64,000 bases of DNA from Alnus glutinosa (taxonomy: Eukaryota > Streptophyta > Magnoliopsida > Fagales > Betulaceae): contig NC_084896.1 of assembly GCF_958979055.1 (NCBI RefSeq), forward strand, positions 2,790,001-2,854,000, in the 5' to 3' direction. Made by a program: the position numbers and the translations under genes. Of the stretch, positions 36,084 through 52,833 are shown one piece after another; position 1 is the first letter of the stretch; each line of letters starts with the position of its first letter. A model generated the notes under the pieces. It was not told the DNA's origin, ran no database searches, and was given only the letters and a program-made list of their open reading frames with translations.

Positions 36084-36242
36084 GTGGACCCAGGCTTGTA
36101 AAAATGGAGGGGCCAAATCAAAAGAAAAAAAAATTGAGGGGGTAAAATTTTAATTTTTTTAATTTTTTTTTTTTTTTTTGTGAAAAAAAAAAAATTTAAG
36201 GGAAAATTTGGCCCCCCCTAGCCCCAATGTAGGACCGCCCCT
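36084..36242. mobile_element. Short insertion with 11-bp TSD, possible MITE
   Basis: About 159 bases interrupt a phrase that is continuous in other upstream copies. They are flanked by agacccattca at 36073-36083 and 36243-36253. The interior has a weak inverted pair (ggaggggccaaat / atttggcccccc) around A/T runs. The long duplication fits a Mutator-type element, but a tail-type retroelement is not excluded. Confidence 0.6.
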
Positions 36243-36770
36243 AGACCCATTCAAGCTTCTGAAAAAGAATTCTCATTTAATTCAGTAGACAAAGTGGTTA
36301 TTCGTTGTTAGTTGTTAGATGTATTAAGTGACAAATTAATTCTCATTTAATTCACACAGCATAGTTTGGTAGACAAATATCCTTCGAAGTGAATGGAATG
36401 GATAGCATATATTTTATAGTCAGAATTTAAAATTAATACATCTAATAGTGATAATAATGTTACATTATTTAATTTTTTTTTTTAAAATGTCTCAATATTA
36501 GCGTAATGTATCCCATTATATATATATATATATATGCAGGAACTTTAAATAAATATTTAATAAAAAGCTTTACCTCCGATCCGTTGTTGTGGAACTTCAT
36601 TAATGCGTTATGTACGTACTCGTAGCTTGATTAATTGTCTGAGCCAGTGGCTGAAAAAGAAAGGAATGTGGAATATTCAGGAGTAGGCTGGAAGTGATCA
36701 ACTCTGTCACAAGAAGAGTCCTATTCTGGCATCATTCTTCTTCTACCGTTTTTCTGCAAGTTAGAGAGGG

Positions 36771-37028
36771 ATGGGTACCACGAAGACTAAGCCATGGCTC
36801 TTATTTGTTCTGCTTCTAATCCTGTCTTGTTACACAGCATGCTTCTCCATAGCTGGTAATACCCTTTCAGCAGGTCAGTCTCTTTCTTTTTAAAAGAACG
36901 AGATCATATTATCCCAAGGTGGCACTTTTGAGCTCGGCTTCTTCACTCCAGGCTCTTCAGTAAATATCTACCTGGGCATATGGTATAAATGGTTTGTTCC
37001 GAAGGAAGTTGTTTGGGTAGCAAATAGA
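36771..37028 (+). pseudogene. psi-A': S-RLK exon 1 fragment with a stop, cut by hAT
   Basis: Same structure as psi-A (MGTTKTKPWLLFVLLLILS, B-lectin start), but a TAA interrupts SLSF-stop-KNE near 36890. The hAT terminus begins at 37029 directly after caaataga, the 8 bases that would form the duplication. No later exons follow the element. Confidence 0.9.
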
Positions 37029-37956
37029 CAGGGCCGCCCTGCCAGCTTAGGCGAATTAGGCGGTTGTCTAAGGCTCTCAATAAAAAATATTAATAATTTT
37101 TTTTATATAAAAAAAAAAAAAAGTAACTTTAATTGTTATCAATACACTTTAATAAGGCTCCAAAATATGGTAAAAAACTAAAAATAAAATTAATAAGGCC
37201 CCAAAATCTGGTAAAAATAAAATTAATAAGGCCCCAATTATCAAATATCAATGAAGATGGAAAGTCTCATTAAAAAAAATAGAAAAAAGACATAATTAAA
37301 TAGATTGTCTGGTCTGTCCCAACTCCCAAGTTCCAATTACAAAAAAAAAAAAAAAAAAATTAAATGCTAAGAGTGAAAGAAGATGGAAAGTCTTTTTGAA
37401 GATGGGAAGTCTCATTAAAAAATAAGACTTAATTAAGTCCACTATATGCCCAACGTTCATTTTTTTTTTTTTTTTTTAAGTTACATCCAACGTTCCTATT
37501 AGAGTCTATATAAGTTTCTTTTTTTTATTATTATTTCAAGCTCTCTATTCAAGTTGATCTTATTCGAATTTAAATTTCTCTCTTCTTCTTCATTCTCATT
37601 ATTTCCCTATAACTTAAAATCATTCCATATCTACTCGGTGATAAAAAAGAAAAAGGGTTAGTTACCAAAAAGAATCAATCAATCAATTGCATTAACTTTT
37701 TTATTTGATTTTAGGAAATATTTTTACACTAATGACTAATTTGTCTTTCCTTGTGCAGGTTAAAAGTGTTAGATAATCCTACCATAAAGATTAAAGAGAA
37801 TTCAATCTTTGACAAATCAGGTTTTATTGTTCTATTTTTTAATTTATTTTATTATATATATATATATATATAATTTTTTTGTACATAAATCATTTATTTA
37901 ATTTGTAATTACTTTTAGTTATAGATGTCTACTAGAAAATATGCTTCTGAATATGA

Positions 37957-38000
<44 letters not shown>

Positions 38001-40030
38001 GAAAAATTAATTGAATCTCAAAAAGGATCTTTAAATAAATTTGTTATTAGCAATAAACAAAATATAAATGATAATTTAGTTGAAAAACACATAAATGAAC
38101 AAGAAATTCATGAAAAAGAGTTAGAAGATAATGAAATAATACAACAAAAATATGACATTAAAAATAATGATAGTGACATTCAATTATGTAATATAACAGC
38201 TCTTGATGAAGAAGTTCAGGAAAATTTAGAAGAAAATAAAAATATTGATGATATATCTAATTCTATTGTTACAAATATTTATGACCCATGTCAATGAAAA
38301 AATATTGATGTAAAATTAAGAGATTTATTAGTAGAAAATGGTCCAATAAGAGACAACAATATAAACTTTCCTAAAGATGAAAACTCTAGACATTTTTCTA
38401 GTACATTTTATATACAAAAATTATCAAATGGGGAGAAGCATAACAGAAAATGGCTAGTCTATTCAAAAGATCTAGATAGAATATTTTGTTTTTGTTGCAA
38501 GTTGTTTAATTCAAAATCTAGTATAAATCAACTAGCCGATCGATGAAGGAACTAATGACTGGAAAAATCTTAGTGCTAAGCTTAAAAGTCATGAAACAAC
38601 CAATGAACATATTACTAACATGAATGCTTGGGTTGATTTAGAAATGTGATTGTCAAAAAATAAAGCAATTGATAAAAACGTCCAAGAACAAATTAACAAA
38701 GAGAAAGATCATTGGAAAAAAGTATTATTGAGAATTATTGCTGTAGTAAAGAATCTTGGTAAAAATAATTTGGCATTTAGAGGAAATAATGAAAAGATTT
38801 ACCAAGAAAATAATGAAAATTTTTAAAGTCTAATTGAAATGATAGCAAAATTTGATCCAATAATGCAAGAACATATTCGGCGTATTAAAGATGGTGAAAT
38901 TCATAATCATTATCTTGGACATAAAATCCAAAATGAATTGATACATTTGTTAGCAACTGAAATTAAAAATAATATTATTAAAAAAATTAAAGATGCAAAA
39001 TATTTTTTAATTATGCTTGATTGTACCACTGATGCAAGTCATCAGGAACAAATGTCTCTCATACTAAGATGTGTTAATATTTCAACAAATACAATCAAAA
39101 TAGATGAACATTTTATAGAATTTATAAAAGTAGATGATACTACTGGAAAAGGTCTTTTTAATGAAATTATAGACGTAATTAAAAATCTTGAACTGAATAT
39201 TAATGATATACGAGGACAAGGATACGATAATGGGTCTAACATGAAAGAAAAAGAACGAGTGGTAAAAAAAAGACTTCTTGTTATTAATTCTAAAGCGTTT
39301 TACACACTATGTGGTTGTTATAGTCTTAACCTTGTAATAAGTGATATGGCATATTCTTGTCCTAAAGCTATAACTTTTTTTGGAATTTTACAACGTATAT
39401 ATTCTTTGCTTTCTTCATCTACAAAAAGATAGAAAATTTTACAAGATAATGTATCGGGTTTAACTCTTAAGCCTCTCTCACAAACATGTTGAGAAAGTCG
39501 GATTGAAAGCATTAAAGCCATAAAATTTCAAACCCCACAAATTATAGATGCTTTGTTGTAATTAGCAAAAACAAGTGAAGATTCTATAACAAAAAGTGAA
39601 GCTAATTGTTTAGCAACCTATGAGATTGAAAGTTTAATTTAAATTCTTATGAAGCATGACTATTTGGTATGATATAGTATTTGCCGTTAATACTGTTAGT
39701 AAAAATTTACAATCAAAAGACATGCATATTGATGTTGCTATAGATCAATTAAAATGTCTTATTTCTTATTTTAAAAATTATAGAGAAAATGGATTTACAT
39801 CTGTTATGATTTCATCTAAAGAGATTGTAACTAAAATCGAAATAGAACATGTATTTTATGAAAAACGTATAATTCGAAGAAAGAAACAGTTTGATGAGAT
39901 TGCCAATGACAAGACAACATAATCTGTTGAAGAATCTTCTATAATTGATTATTTATTATATATAGTAGATCAAGCCATTTTTCCAATTCAAAGTAGGTTT
40001 GAACAATTTCAGATATATGAAAATAAATGA
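37029..40030 (+). mobile_element. hAT transposon copy 2, 3' end lost
   Basis: It begins with cagggccgccctgcc, a good hAT terminus, at the same gene position as copy 1. It lacks the two MITEs of copy 1. No right terminus is found. It is collinear with copy 1 through the transposase and into the flanking spacer, so it arose by segmental duplication, not a second insertion. Confidence 0.87.
37925..40027 (+). pseudogene. Dead hAT transposase, copy 2
   Basis: Reads from MSTRKYASEYEKLK through an A-run, the zinc-finger region and the DUF4371-like region (38839-39432), to pieces near 39656-39922. Stops at the same places as copy 1 include Q-stop after NIYDPCQ (38295-38297), DLEM-stop (near 38648) and the TAA near 38825. 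Private changes also occur, such as the stop near 39430. The dimerisation domain is missing. Confidence 0.87.
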
Positions 40031-40383
40031 AAGAAAATAAATGTTGTAGAACCAATTTGATGCAGGGCACGAGGCACGAGCTACAAATTACACCAACCCA
40101 TGATCTTGTCGTTGCGTTGCGTGATTGAAAGCTTAATCATTATTGGCCTTTTTACTAGTTTGTATTTTTGTTACAGAGAAATTTTAGTACTGCTTCACGT
40201 GATCGGTTTAAATTATAAATTATTTTTTGTGGTATAAAAAATAAAATTGTAAAGTTTTTATGATAGGCAAAAATTACAAATTACAAATTACTTTTTTAAG
40301 TTGTTTCTTTGTCCACAAATTGAACAAAAATCGTTAATTTGCCATGTCAGTCCAATAAAAATGCACGCGTGTCTTTCTCAATA

Positions 40384-40420
<37 letters not shown>

Positions 40421-42424
40421 TTAAAAACTTCAAATTTGTTTATTTTTTATTTTTTTCCTGTTTGCTTGGTAGGTGCATTGCTTAAAATAAGATAACTTCT
40501 TCGTCAAGTGGATCTTGCCATCAGTATCACTTAATGAGCACTCACGTCCAACTACCTAATTTGTTGAAAAAGTTATTATAGGAAGCCAGAATGCTACAAT
40601 GACTCTTTTCAGCTATGCATCTGGCTGCCGAGTTTGATACAAAATTTGGGAGAAAATATTACTAACCTGGATCTATCGTTACTTTTGTAATCATATCTTT
40701 AAAATTTAAGAAGTAATAATTTAGTGTGTCTATCTTTCAATTTTTTTTTAATTCTTATCCATTCATTAGGATTTTTCAATATTAAATCCTGTCAAAATTT
40801 TTAAAATAAAAAAAATTATATATATATATATATATATATGAAAGATTCATGTATAAGTATTTTTGAAAATTTCGTTAAATCCTTATCAACAACTAAATCC
40901 TTGCAATTTTTTTTTTCTAAAAAAAATGATAGGTATTTTAAGAATTTTGACACCTCTCCATTAGGATTTAATGAAAAATTCTAACCGATGATTAAAATTG
41001 AAAAAAAAAAAATAATAATTGAAAGATTAATATACTAATTAAATTGACAATTTTTAAAGTTTAAAAGTATAATTACAAAAGTGATGAAATATCATGAGTG
41101 GTAATTGAAGTTTTTTCAAAATTTGGAGATCCTAAACAATACTCTCCTCATTTGGGGAGCACTATTTACTAACTAATGTTAAAACAACATTAAAACAATT
41201 AAAATAATTAAAATAAAAATCAGTGAATACGATTATTTAATTAGCTTAATAACTTGTAAATTATTTACTAAATGTGCGGACAAACATAAGCAATGTCTGA
41301 TTCTGAAGCAAACAACCGAAAAGCGATGAAGGTTTTAAATCTTATGCACTTAATTTTTGTGCGTGTCTTCTGGTTACTATAATGCATGAAACGAAAGCAA
41401 GAGAATTAGAAACCATTAACATACGCGCACTCTCCGCACTCTATATTTAAAAAAAGTTTAATATAATTATCAATGTAAAACAGAATCTTATTTAACATGA
41501 TGATCACTTTCTTTTATTAGTCTTGGTACGTATTTTGTTGAATTAAATTTTGGAAAAACATTTTAATTACTTGAATATATATATATATAGTAAAAGTGGA
41601 TAGCTCCAGAAATAAGTACTTTGAAAAAAGTGAGTTTTTAACACTGAAAAAACTTTTTTCTTTTTTTTTTTTAACTAAAATAAAGAGTAAATTTGAACAG
41701 TCGGATGTGGTCAAATGCTATGATAATGATTCGACAATTTGCAGAGAGTCAATTCACTCTAATGCAATATTCTTAATCTAACATTAAAGGAAAACCATGT
41801 CAGATACAAGGAGACAAAGTGTTCAACTTTGATCAGCGCCATGCTTAGACCCATTCAAGCTTCTGAAAAAGAATTCTCATTTAATTCGGTCAACAGAGTG
41901 ATTATTCGTTGTTAGTTGTTAGATGTATTAAGCAACAAATTAATTGTCATTTAATTCACACACATATTTTGGTTGACAAATATCCTTTGAAGCGAATTAA
42001 ATAGATAGTATATATTTTATAGTCAAAATTTAAAGTTAAATAAAATAAATAATATATATTTTCTAATCAGAATTTAAAATTAATATATTTAACAGTGATA
42101 TTAATGTTACATTATTTAAATTTTTTAAAAAATGTCTCGATATTAGGGTAATGTGTACCATTATATATTCAGTAACTTTAATAAATATTCAATAAAAAGC
42201 TTTACCTCCGTTGTTGTGGAACTCCATTAATGCGTTATGTACGTACTCGTAGCTTGGTTAATTGTCTGAGCCGGTGGCTGAAAAAGAAAGGAATGTGGAA
42301 TATTCAGGAGTAGGCTGGAAGTGATCAACTCTGTCACAAGAAGAGTCCAAGTTTTCTTGTTCACTCATTCATATTCTGGCATCATTCTTCTTCTACCATT
42401 TTTCTAGCTCCAAGTTAGAGAGGG
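40031..42424 (+). repeat. Post-hAT spacer and array upstream repeat, copy 4 (before psi-F)
   Basis: Collinear with 14575-15920 and 20679-21610 without the SINE. It carries a phrase shared only with the D upstream region (aataatatatattttctaatc, about 42050 and 47790), which makes F and D closest relatives. No gene seen. Confidence 0.75.
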
Positions 42425-42580
42425 ATGGGTACCACGAAGACTATGCCATGGCTCTTATTTGTTCTGCTTCTAATCCTGTCTTGTTGCACAGCATGCTTCT
42501 CTATAGCTGGTAATACCCTTTCAGCAGGTCAGTCTCTTTCTTTTTCAAAGATCGAGACCATATTATCTCAAGGTGGCATA
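42425..42580 (+). pseudogene. psi-F: S-RLK exon 1 stub
   Basis: It begins MGTTKTMPWLLFVLLLILSCC and matches gene D for about 51 codons. It then breaks at ggtggcat (42580) into T-rich unrelated DNA. There are no further exons. The start region is otherwise undamaged. Confidence 0.88.
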
Positions 42581-43389
42581 TTTCTTTTTTTTTTCTTTTT
42601 TAATTGAATAAGTAAAAGGCTTATATGAAAACCTTTCCTTGAAAAACCCTCTACCCATTCCCCGATGGAACCGGCTTGTATGTTGTAATTTTAACTACAA
42701 ATACATGCTGTAAAAGTAATCAATGGCCCAGATGCGGTGGGTAAAAGTATTCAATGGTCGGATCGTGGGACAGGTCGGATGATGTGAAGTAAGAATTTAG
42801 GAGTCCCATCCGCCTCTCAAGCGCGTGAATCAAAGGCGCGTGAATCAAAGCCCCAACAGACTGTATAATTAAGACAACAAATACTACATGCAATCTAAGT
42901 TCACATTCTCAAATACACAATTTTTTATGTCATTGTAAAAATTTGCAATCACACTTTTAATGTTTGACTCGTCTAAAATTTAATAATTATTTTTATTGTC
43001 ACATCAAAATTAGAAGTGCAACAATAATTTTCATTCAAAATTTCTTCTATGTTTAATTTGTCTTACTTCTTTGTATTTTTCTTTTACGTTTAAACCTTGA
43101 ATTTTCGCTACTTCTCACCCTAAAATGTGCAAATAACTTCTTTGTACTTTTCTTTTACGTTTAAACCTTGAATTTTTCCAGCAGACAATGTATAATTAAG
43201 ACAAGAAATGCTACATGCAATCTAAGTTCACATTCTCAAATACACTTTTTTATGTTACTGTAAAAATTTGTAATCACACTTTTAATGGTGACTTGTCTAA
43301 AATTTAATAATAATTTTTACTATCACATCAGACAGTGTATAATTAGAAGTGCAATAATATTTTTCATTCAAAATTTCTTCTATATTTAA

Positions 43390-43826
43390 TTTGTCATACT
43401 TCTTTATACTTTTCTTTTACGTTTAAACCTTGAATTTTCGTTACTTCCGCCCCTAAAATGCACAAATAATTTCTTTGTAGTTTTCTTTTAAGTTTAAACC
43501 TTGAATTATTCGCTACTTCTGCCCCTAAAATGAGCAAATAACTTCTTTGTAGTTTTCTTTTACGTTTAAATCTTGAATTTTTCGCTACTTCTGCCCCTAA
43601 AATGAGCAAATAACTTCTTTGTACATTTCTTTTACGTTTAAACCTTGAATTTTTCGCTACTTCTGCCCCTAAAATGAGCAAATAACTTCTTTGTACATTT
43701 CTTTTACGTTTAAACCTTGAATTTTTCGCTACTTCTGCCCCTAAAATGAGCTAATAACTTCTTTGTACATTTCTTTTAAGTTTAAACCTTGAATTTTTCG
43801 CTACTTCTGCCCCTAAAATGCGCAAA
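43390..43826. repeat. Minisatellite, about 71-bp unit, six copies
   Basis: The phrase gtttaaaccttgaat recurs at about 43420, 43491, 43563 (as gtttaaatcttgaat), 43633, 43704 and 43775, each followed by cgctacttctgcccctaaaatg. The spacing of 70-72 bases keeps a minus-strand frame open for 95 codons, which is an artefact of the repeat. Confidence 0.92.
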
Positions 43827-44774
43827 TATAAGGTTGGTAGGGACAATTGCCTGAACTAAAATTTTGAAAAGGAAGCGTCAATCAGTGATAATGACAGATG
43901 ATAGTTTGGTGGAGCTAACAATTTGAGGCCCACTGGCACTAACCTTTCATATGGGTGGAGTTTGCTGATCTCCATTTGAATTAATGAAATTTGCACCCAC
44001 TTTTTGCTGTACGACGCGGATCAATTATTGTTGGTGTATGACCGCATGCAAAATAATAGCCTTCCTCGTACTCTGTTTGGTGAGTATTTTTCTTTTGTGC
44101 CCTTTCAATTATTTCATTACTTTTCCGAAAAAAAAAAAAGGTAAATATATGAGTGGTTTAGCAGTGATTTCTTATGTCCAGAAAATAGTGAGCTTAAACT
44201 GGATTGGCCTACAAGGCTTAAAATCTGTATTGGGATAGCTATGGGGACTCAACTCTTTTTTTTTTCCCACCCCCTATTTTTTTTAAAAAAATAACTTTCA
44301 CCTGAACATCATTTCAAACATATTCTTTCTACGTTTTTTTTTTTTTAGTTGGTATTTGTAATTTTGAAAAAAGTTTTAAAAAAAAATACAAAGCAAAAAA
44401 TTACACACCCAAACGATCCGTAGTTTTTCTCCACGAAGAATCAAGACTCAAGATTGTTCATAAAGACATTAAGTTACACCATCCATTAGCATCTTGCATA
44501 TAAAATGGATGAAGATTGGCGTCACTGTAAGCACTTGTGGCTCTATATAGATCCCCTGTGTCATACGATTAGTTCTAGACAAGCATCTACTTGCCCACCT
44601 TGCATCTTTCATTATGAAAACAAGAGTCCACTGTACTGTTGATGCATGGTAACCTATCATTTTGTTTTGCCAACATATAATGTAGCTGGAACATATATTA
44701 GAGCAATCTTATTACATTTTGTTGTTTAAGAAAAGAACTAAGGCAGCCTAGTTGCAACACTTTGGAATAATAAT

Positions 44775-45156
44775 TAGGGGGCCGAAGGGCGGTTGTGATT
44801 AACGATTATTAGTTAAAATTGTAACCACAACCCCTAGACGATTATAAAAATGGATAATCGCTTAGGCGGTTAGCGGTTATTTAATAACCACCCCACTACT
44901 CGCTTTAGCTATTTTTAATTATTTCCTAAAAAAAAAAAAAAAAATTCCATGAAATCGAGAAATTGAAAAACAAGAGAGACCTTACACTCTTGTTTGGCTG
45001 CAAATCACTGCAATACAATAAAGGCAGTAAGTAGTTATAATCGCTAACTACTTTATAAAAAACAGCCTTTAAGATCTAGAGCGATTAGCTATTAACAGTT
45101 ATAAGCCGTTAGCGATTAGCTTACTGTTATTAATCGCCCGCTTTTTCAGCCCTAGA
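44775..45156. mobile_element. Possible MITE with inverted ends
   Basis: The ends are tagggggccgaagggcggtt and, on the minus strand, tagggctgaaaaagcgggcg. The interior is rich in gcggttagcgg / cgattag inverted words. No clear target duplication was seen. Confidence 0.4.
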
Positions 45157-46533
45157 TCATTCTCTTGTGAGACTCGTTCGACAAATCAATTAATCAAGCT
45201 ATATAAGAGTTGTAAAGCTCTATGGTGAATAACCAATTACCGCTGAGTAATTTTTCAGTTAGTAGAAATAGGTTAAGATGAATCTGTACTTTTGTGATTT
45301 AATGCATTGCTATTGAAATCGCATGGTTTCTCAATCTTTCTAATCACACTTGTTGTGATGTTAGATTGTTAAAAATTACTTAATTTTTTTTTTTCTAAGA
45401 AACTAGTTATATGATGAGATGCATATATATGATTCTGCACAATCACTTGCCTATTTTCCTCTATAATCACAGTCTTTTTAATATCTAATTATTGTCGCAT
45501 GATTTTTGATAATTTAAATAATACATGAGTGTAGGGAAGTAATGGAATATAAGAGAATAAGAGATTAACTAAATCCGAAAAGCTGCAGCAAATTACCAGT
45601 GATCATATAAGTGTAATTTACCTGTAAAAATAACTCATAATTTGAAATTCGAATATAAATTATTTTTATCTACAAGTAGTGTACATCAGGTGGTGTGCAT
45701 AGTCAAATAGTCGGATCAATATATATAATCAACGTTCTTAGTGCAAATTTTAGAAAATCACTCGGGGTAAAATCAACTTACTAATAAAGTTAGATATGTG
45801 ACCCTTTAATTTTCAAGTCACATGTTTTATGAATTCGACATGTTAAACTTATAATCGGTGGTTATGTATGATAAACACTACACATATAATGACACGTGGA
45901 TTTGTGAAAATGATAAATAGACTCTATACCAACCACAACCAAACAATTCACCAGATATGTAAAACAGTTCACACAGATATTTGATTACGAAATATAAACT
46001 CTTTGAACTCAAAGAGAAAAACTACTCCGAAGCAACCAAACCCAGGAAATCAATTAATACGAAGAAACAACGAATTACAAGATGTTCATACTTACAAAAC
46101 CTTTGCAGTCGTCACACTCTTGAATTATAATAAGTGACTCATTTGTCTACTTCTCTCCCAAAACCTCTAGAGAGTTCTTCTTCTTAATTTTCCTTAACTG
46201 AAACTCTAGTTGGCTTCAATTGTTTAAGGTTGATGGTTGAACTAAAAACAACATTTTGTCACATGAATGAAGCCAATAAATAAAAACTAACAATTTAAAT
46301 AAGAATTGTTAGTATTTTATATTGGCAACATTCTGGTTGACAAAAACATTTTATATAAATGTTGCTTTTTAACAGAAATATTGTTTCAATTCGGAATCTT
46401 CAAGTAATATGGACAGTGTCTCAATTCATGCCATGTGTCTGTTCACAAGCTTCTAAAAGATGTCCATAAAGATTTCATGCTATTTCTAAGTCAGAAACAA
46501 CGGGTTCCTGTGAAACCGTCTGGATGGACCTTT

Positions 46534-48161
46534 AATATTAAATCCTGTCAAAATTTTCAAAATTTCATTTTTTTTTTTAAATTTTATAAAAATGGGTAAT
46601 TACATTTTTCTCCTATGAACTACCAACTTTTGCGCAAAGCCCCCCACAAACTACCAATTCGACCAAAATAGAGCATTCAACTACCAAATACAACCATTTT
46701 CCCCCCTTCCGTCGGTCAGAGAGTTAAAACAAACGGTCAATGGGTCACGTGACCGTCACGTGCCGTTTTACATGAGAGCATGTTGGAAGATGGTGGTAGT
46801 TCATGGGGGAAAATAAGAAGAAAATGAGGGTAAAACGGCACATGACGGTCACGTGACCCGTTGACCATTTGTTTTAACACCTTTGACTGACGGAATGGGG
46901 GAAAATGGTTGTCTTTAGTAGTTGAATGCTCTATTTTGGTCGAGTTGGTAGTTTGTGGGGGCTTTGCGCAAAAGTTGGTAGTTCATGGGGAAAAAAGGTA
47001 ATTATCCCTAAATATATATATATATATATATTTGAAAGATTCAAGTATGGGTATTTTTGAAAATTTCGTTAAATCCTTATCAACAACTAAATCCTTTCAA
47101 TTTTTTTTTCCCTAAAAAAAACGACAGGTATTTTTGAAATTTTAACACATTTTCATTAAGATTTACTAGAAAATTCTAACCAATGATTAAAATTGAAAAA
47201 AAAAAAAAAAAAAAAATTGAAAGATTGATATATTACATTGACAATTTTTAAAGTTTAAAGTATGATTGCAAAAGTGATGAAATATCATGAACGGTAATTG
47301 AAGTTTTTTCAAAATTTGGAGATCCTAAACAATGCTCTCCTCATTTGGGGAGCACGTACTATTACTAACTAATATTAAAACAACGTTAAAAAAAATAAAA
47401 ATAAAAAACAAAAAATAATAAAAAACAGTGAATACGATTATTTAGCTTAATAACTTGTAAATTGTTTACTAAATGTGCGGACAAACATAAGCAATTCACT
47501 CTATTGCAATATTCTTAATCTAACATTAAAGGAAAACCATGTCAGATACAAGGAGACAAAGTGTTCAACTTTGATCAGCGCCATGCTTAGACCCATTCAA
47601 GCTTCTGAAAAAGAATTCTCATTTAATTCGGTCAACAGAGTGGTTATTCGTTGTTAGTTGTTAGATGTATTAAGCAACAAATTAATTGTCATTTAATTCA
47701 CACACATATTTTGGTTGACAAATATCCTTTGAAGCGAATTAAATAGATAGTATATATTTTATAGTCAAAATTTAAAGTTAAATAAAATGAATAATATATA
47801 TTTTCTAATCAGAATTTAAAATTAATATATTTAACAGTGATAATGATGCTACATTATTTAATTTTTTTTAAAAATGTATCGATATTAGGGTAATGTGTAC
47901 CATTATATATTCAGTAACTTTAATAAATATTCAATAAAAAGCTTTACCTCCGTTGTTGTGGAACTCCATTAATGCGTTATGTACGTACTCGTAGCTTGGT
48001 TAATTGTCCGGTGGCTGAAAAAGAAAGGAATGTGGAATATTCAGGAGTAGGTTGGAAGTGATCAACTCTGTCACAAGAAGAGTCCAAGTTTTCTTGTTCA
48101 CTCATTCATATTCTGGCATCATTCTTCTTCTACCATTTTTCTAGCTCCAAGTTAGAGAGGG
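46534..48161 (+). repeat. Array upstream repeat, copy 5 (promoter region of gene D)
   Basis: The repeat enters in mid-unit (ttaatattaaatcctgtc). It holds an inserted fold-back element (46594-47008) and lacks about 270 bases found in the other copies (join at aagcaattcactct, near 47490). A TATA-like stretch (cattatatat, 47901-47910) lies about 250 bases before the ATG and is conserved before F. A leader with ctccaagttagagaggg precedes the start codon. Confidence 0.7.
46594..47008. mobile_element. Fold-back MITE with about 180-bp inverted arms
   Basis: About 415 bp, absent from the same place in the other upstream copies. The left arm is gggtaattac ... gaactaccaacttttgcgc and the right arm its inverted counterpart (gcgcaaaagttggtagttc ... 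gtaattatccc). The centre carries cacgtgaccgtcacgtg-type palindromes. The target duplication is unclear (tataaaaat / taaatatat). Confidence 0.8.
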
Positions 48162-51864
<3,703 letters not shown>

Positions 51865-52800
51865 CTGATTCCTATATCAAAGAAACAAAATGTTGTAAAA
51901 CTAATATTTTTGGCTGATTTGTATGCACGTTGATATGCTACATACTTGTCTCTAAATGTTGTCTTTGTTCCCTCGTATTTTAGTTTCGTTACCAATAATA
52001 CTATCCAGATAGAATTTATAAGTTTTTATGTACTACCCACATTAGTTAACACTAGTCTATAATGTCTTTAAAAGATTATCACTAACAATTTCCTTCCCCT
52101 CCGGCCCTCAGTAAACTAATTGGATACCAACAATGGGTGAAATCCCAAATCTTTGGCTCGTTCCTCTTCATGTTTATTCTTTTAAAAGGTAGGTTTTTAA
52201 CAATTAATTCAAGCACACGTCTACTCAATATTTTAGACCCAGACTATGAGTAATTTGAACTACACATCAAAACTATACTTGTGAACCTAACATTGTAACT
52301 AAAACTACGTCTTCTCGAATATTTTGAACCATATCTTCAAATTGCGATATACATAACATTGTAACTATAACTACATGTCCGCCACCACGTCAACAATCAG
52401 TGTTTTGTTCTCTGATTTTTTTTGCTTTTTCTAGTTTTTTTGGGGCTGTTAAAGCTACCTCCACCATAGGCTTCGTTTTGACCCTCATCGGTGTCTTCTT
52501 TTCTGCAATGGTTTATCTTTGGATATGCTACTGTAGTTGTTTCTTTGTTGGGCTACTGATTGGGTTATTGAACCTTTTGAGGTTTATGGCCGTTCTTGCA
52601 CCAAACCGCCTTAATTTGCGACCACTTTTTTTAGTCTTCGTACCAAAAATATATAGGGCCGCATCATTTATTTGATACATTTCATTTTAATTTATGTTTA
52701 CTACCACTGATGAGGTGAATTTGGGGCTTTATAAAGAAATATACGGGGTTGTCCAACCGTATATTTTTATTTGTTGTAATTGCTTTGTTGATATACTTAC

Positions 52801-52833
<33 letters not shown>

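Larger units (their letters stand above)
35016..36770 (+). repeat. Array upstream repeat, copy 3 (before psi-A'), starting at a junction
   Basis: After about 14 unmatched bases the upstream repeat enters in mid-unit (aaatttcgttaaatcc, 35029). It continues with the same landmarks as the other copies and an expanded AT run (35769-35831). An insertion lies at 36084-36242. Confidence 0.75.
42581..46533. other. 3.95-kb insertion of unknown origin between psi-F and the D unit
   Basis: Nothing here matches the rest of the array. It holds a minisatellite (43390-43826), a partial duplication of about 320 bp (42856-43175 against 43179-43470), a possible MITE (44775-45156) and a possible signal-peptide exon (44032-44079: MTACKIIAFLVLCL followed by gtgagt), for which no downstream exon was found. 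No terminal repeats or target duplication were recognised at the edges. Confidence 0.5.

Noticed and set aside
43394-43681. 95-codon minus-strand ORF with repeated LILGAEVAKNSRFKRKR
   Set aside because: Produced by the 71-bp minisatellite; no family match and frame kept only by unit-length variation.
44032-44079. Possible signal-peptide exon MTACKIIAFLVLCL followed by a gtgagt donor
   Set aside because: No downstream exon or gene family could be found; kept only as a note in the description of the unknown block.
44469-44660. 63-codon minus-strand ORF with ordinary composition
   Set aside because: No recognisable family or splice context; too short to support as a gene.
52400-52675. 91-codon hydrophobic ORF in the D-E spacer
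   Set aside because: The copy in the B-C spacer (32440-32740) has frame changes and a different reading, so there is no sign of coding constraint.
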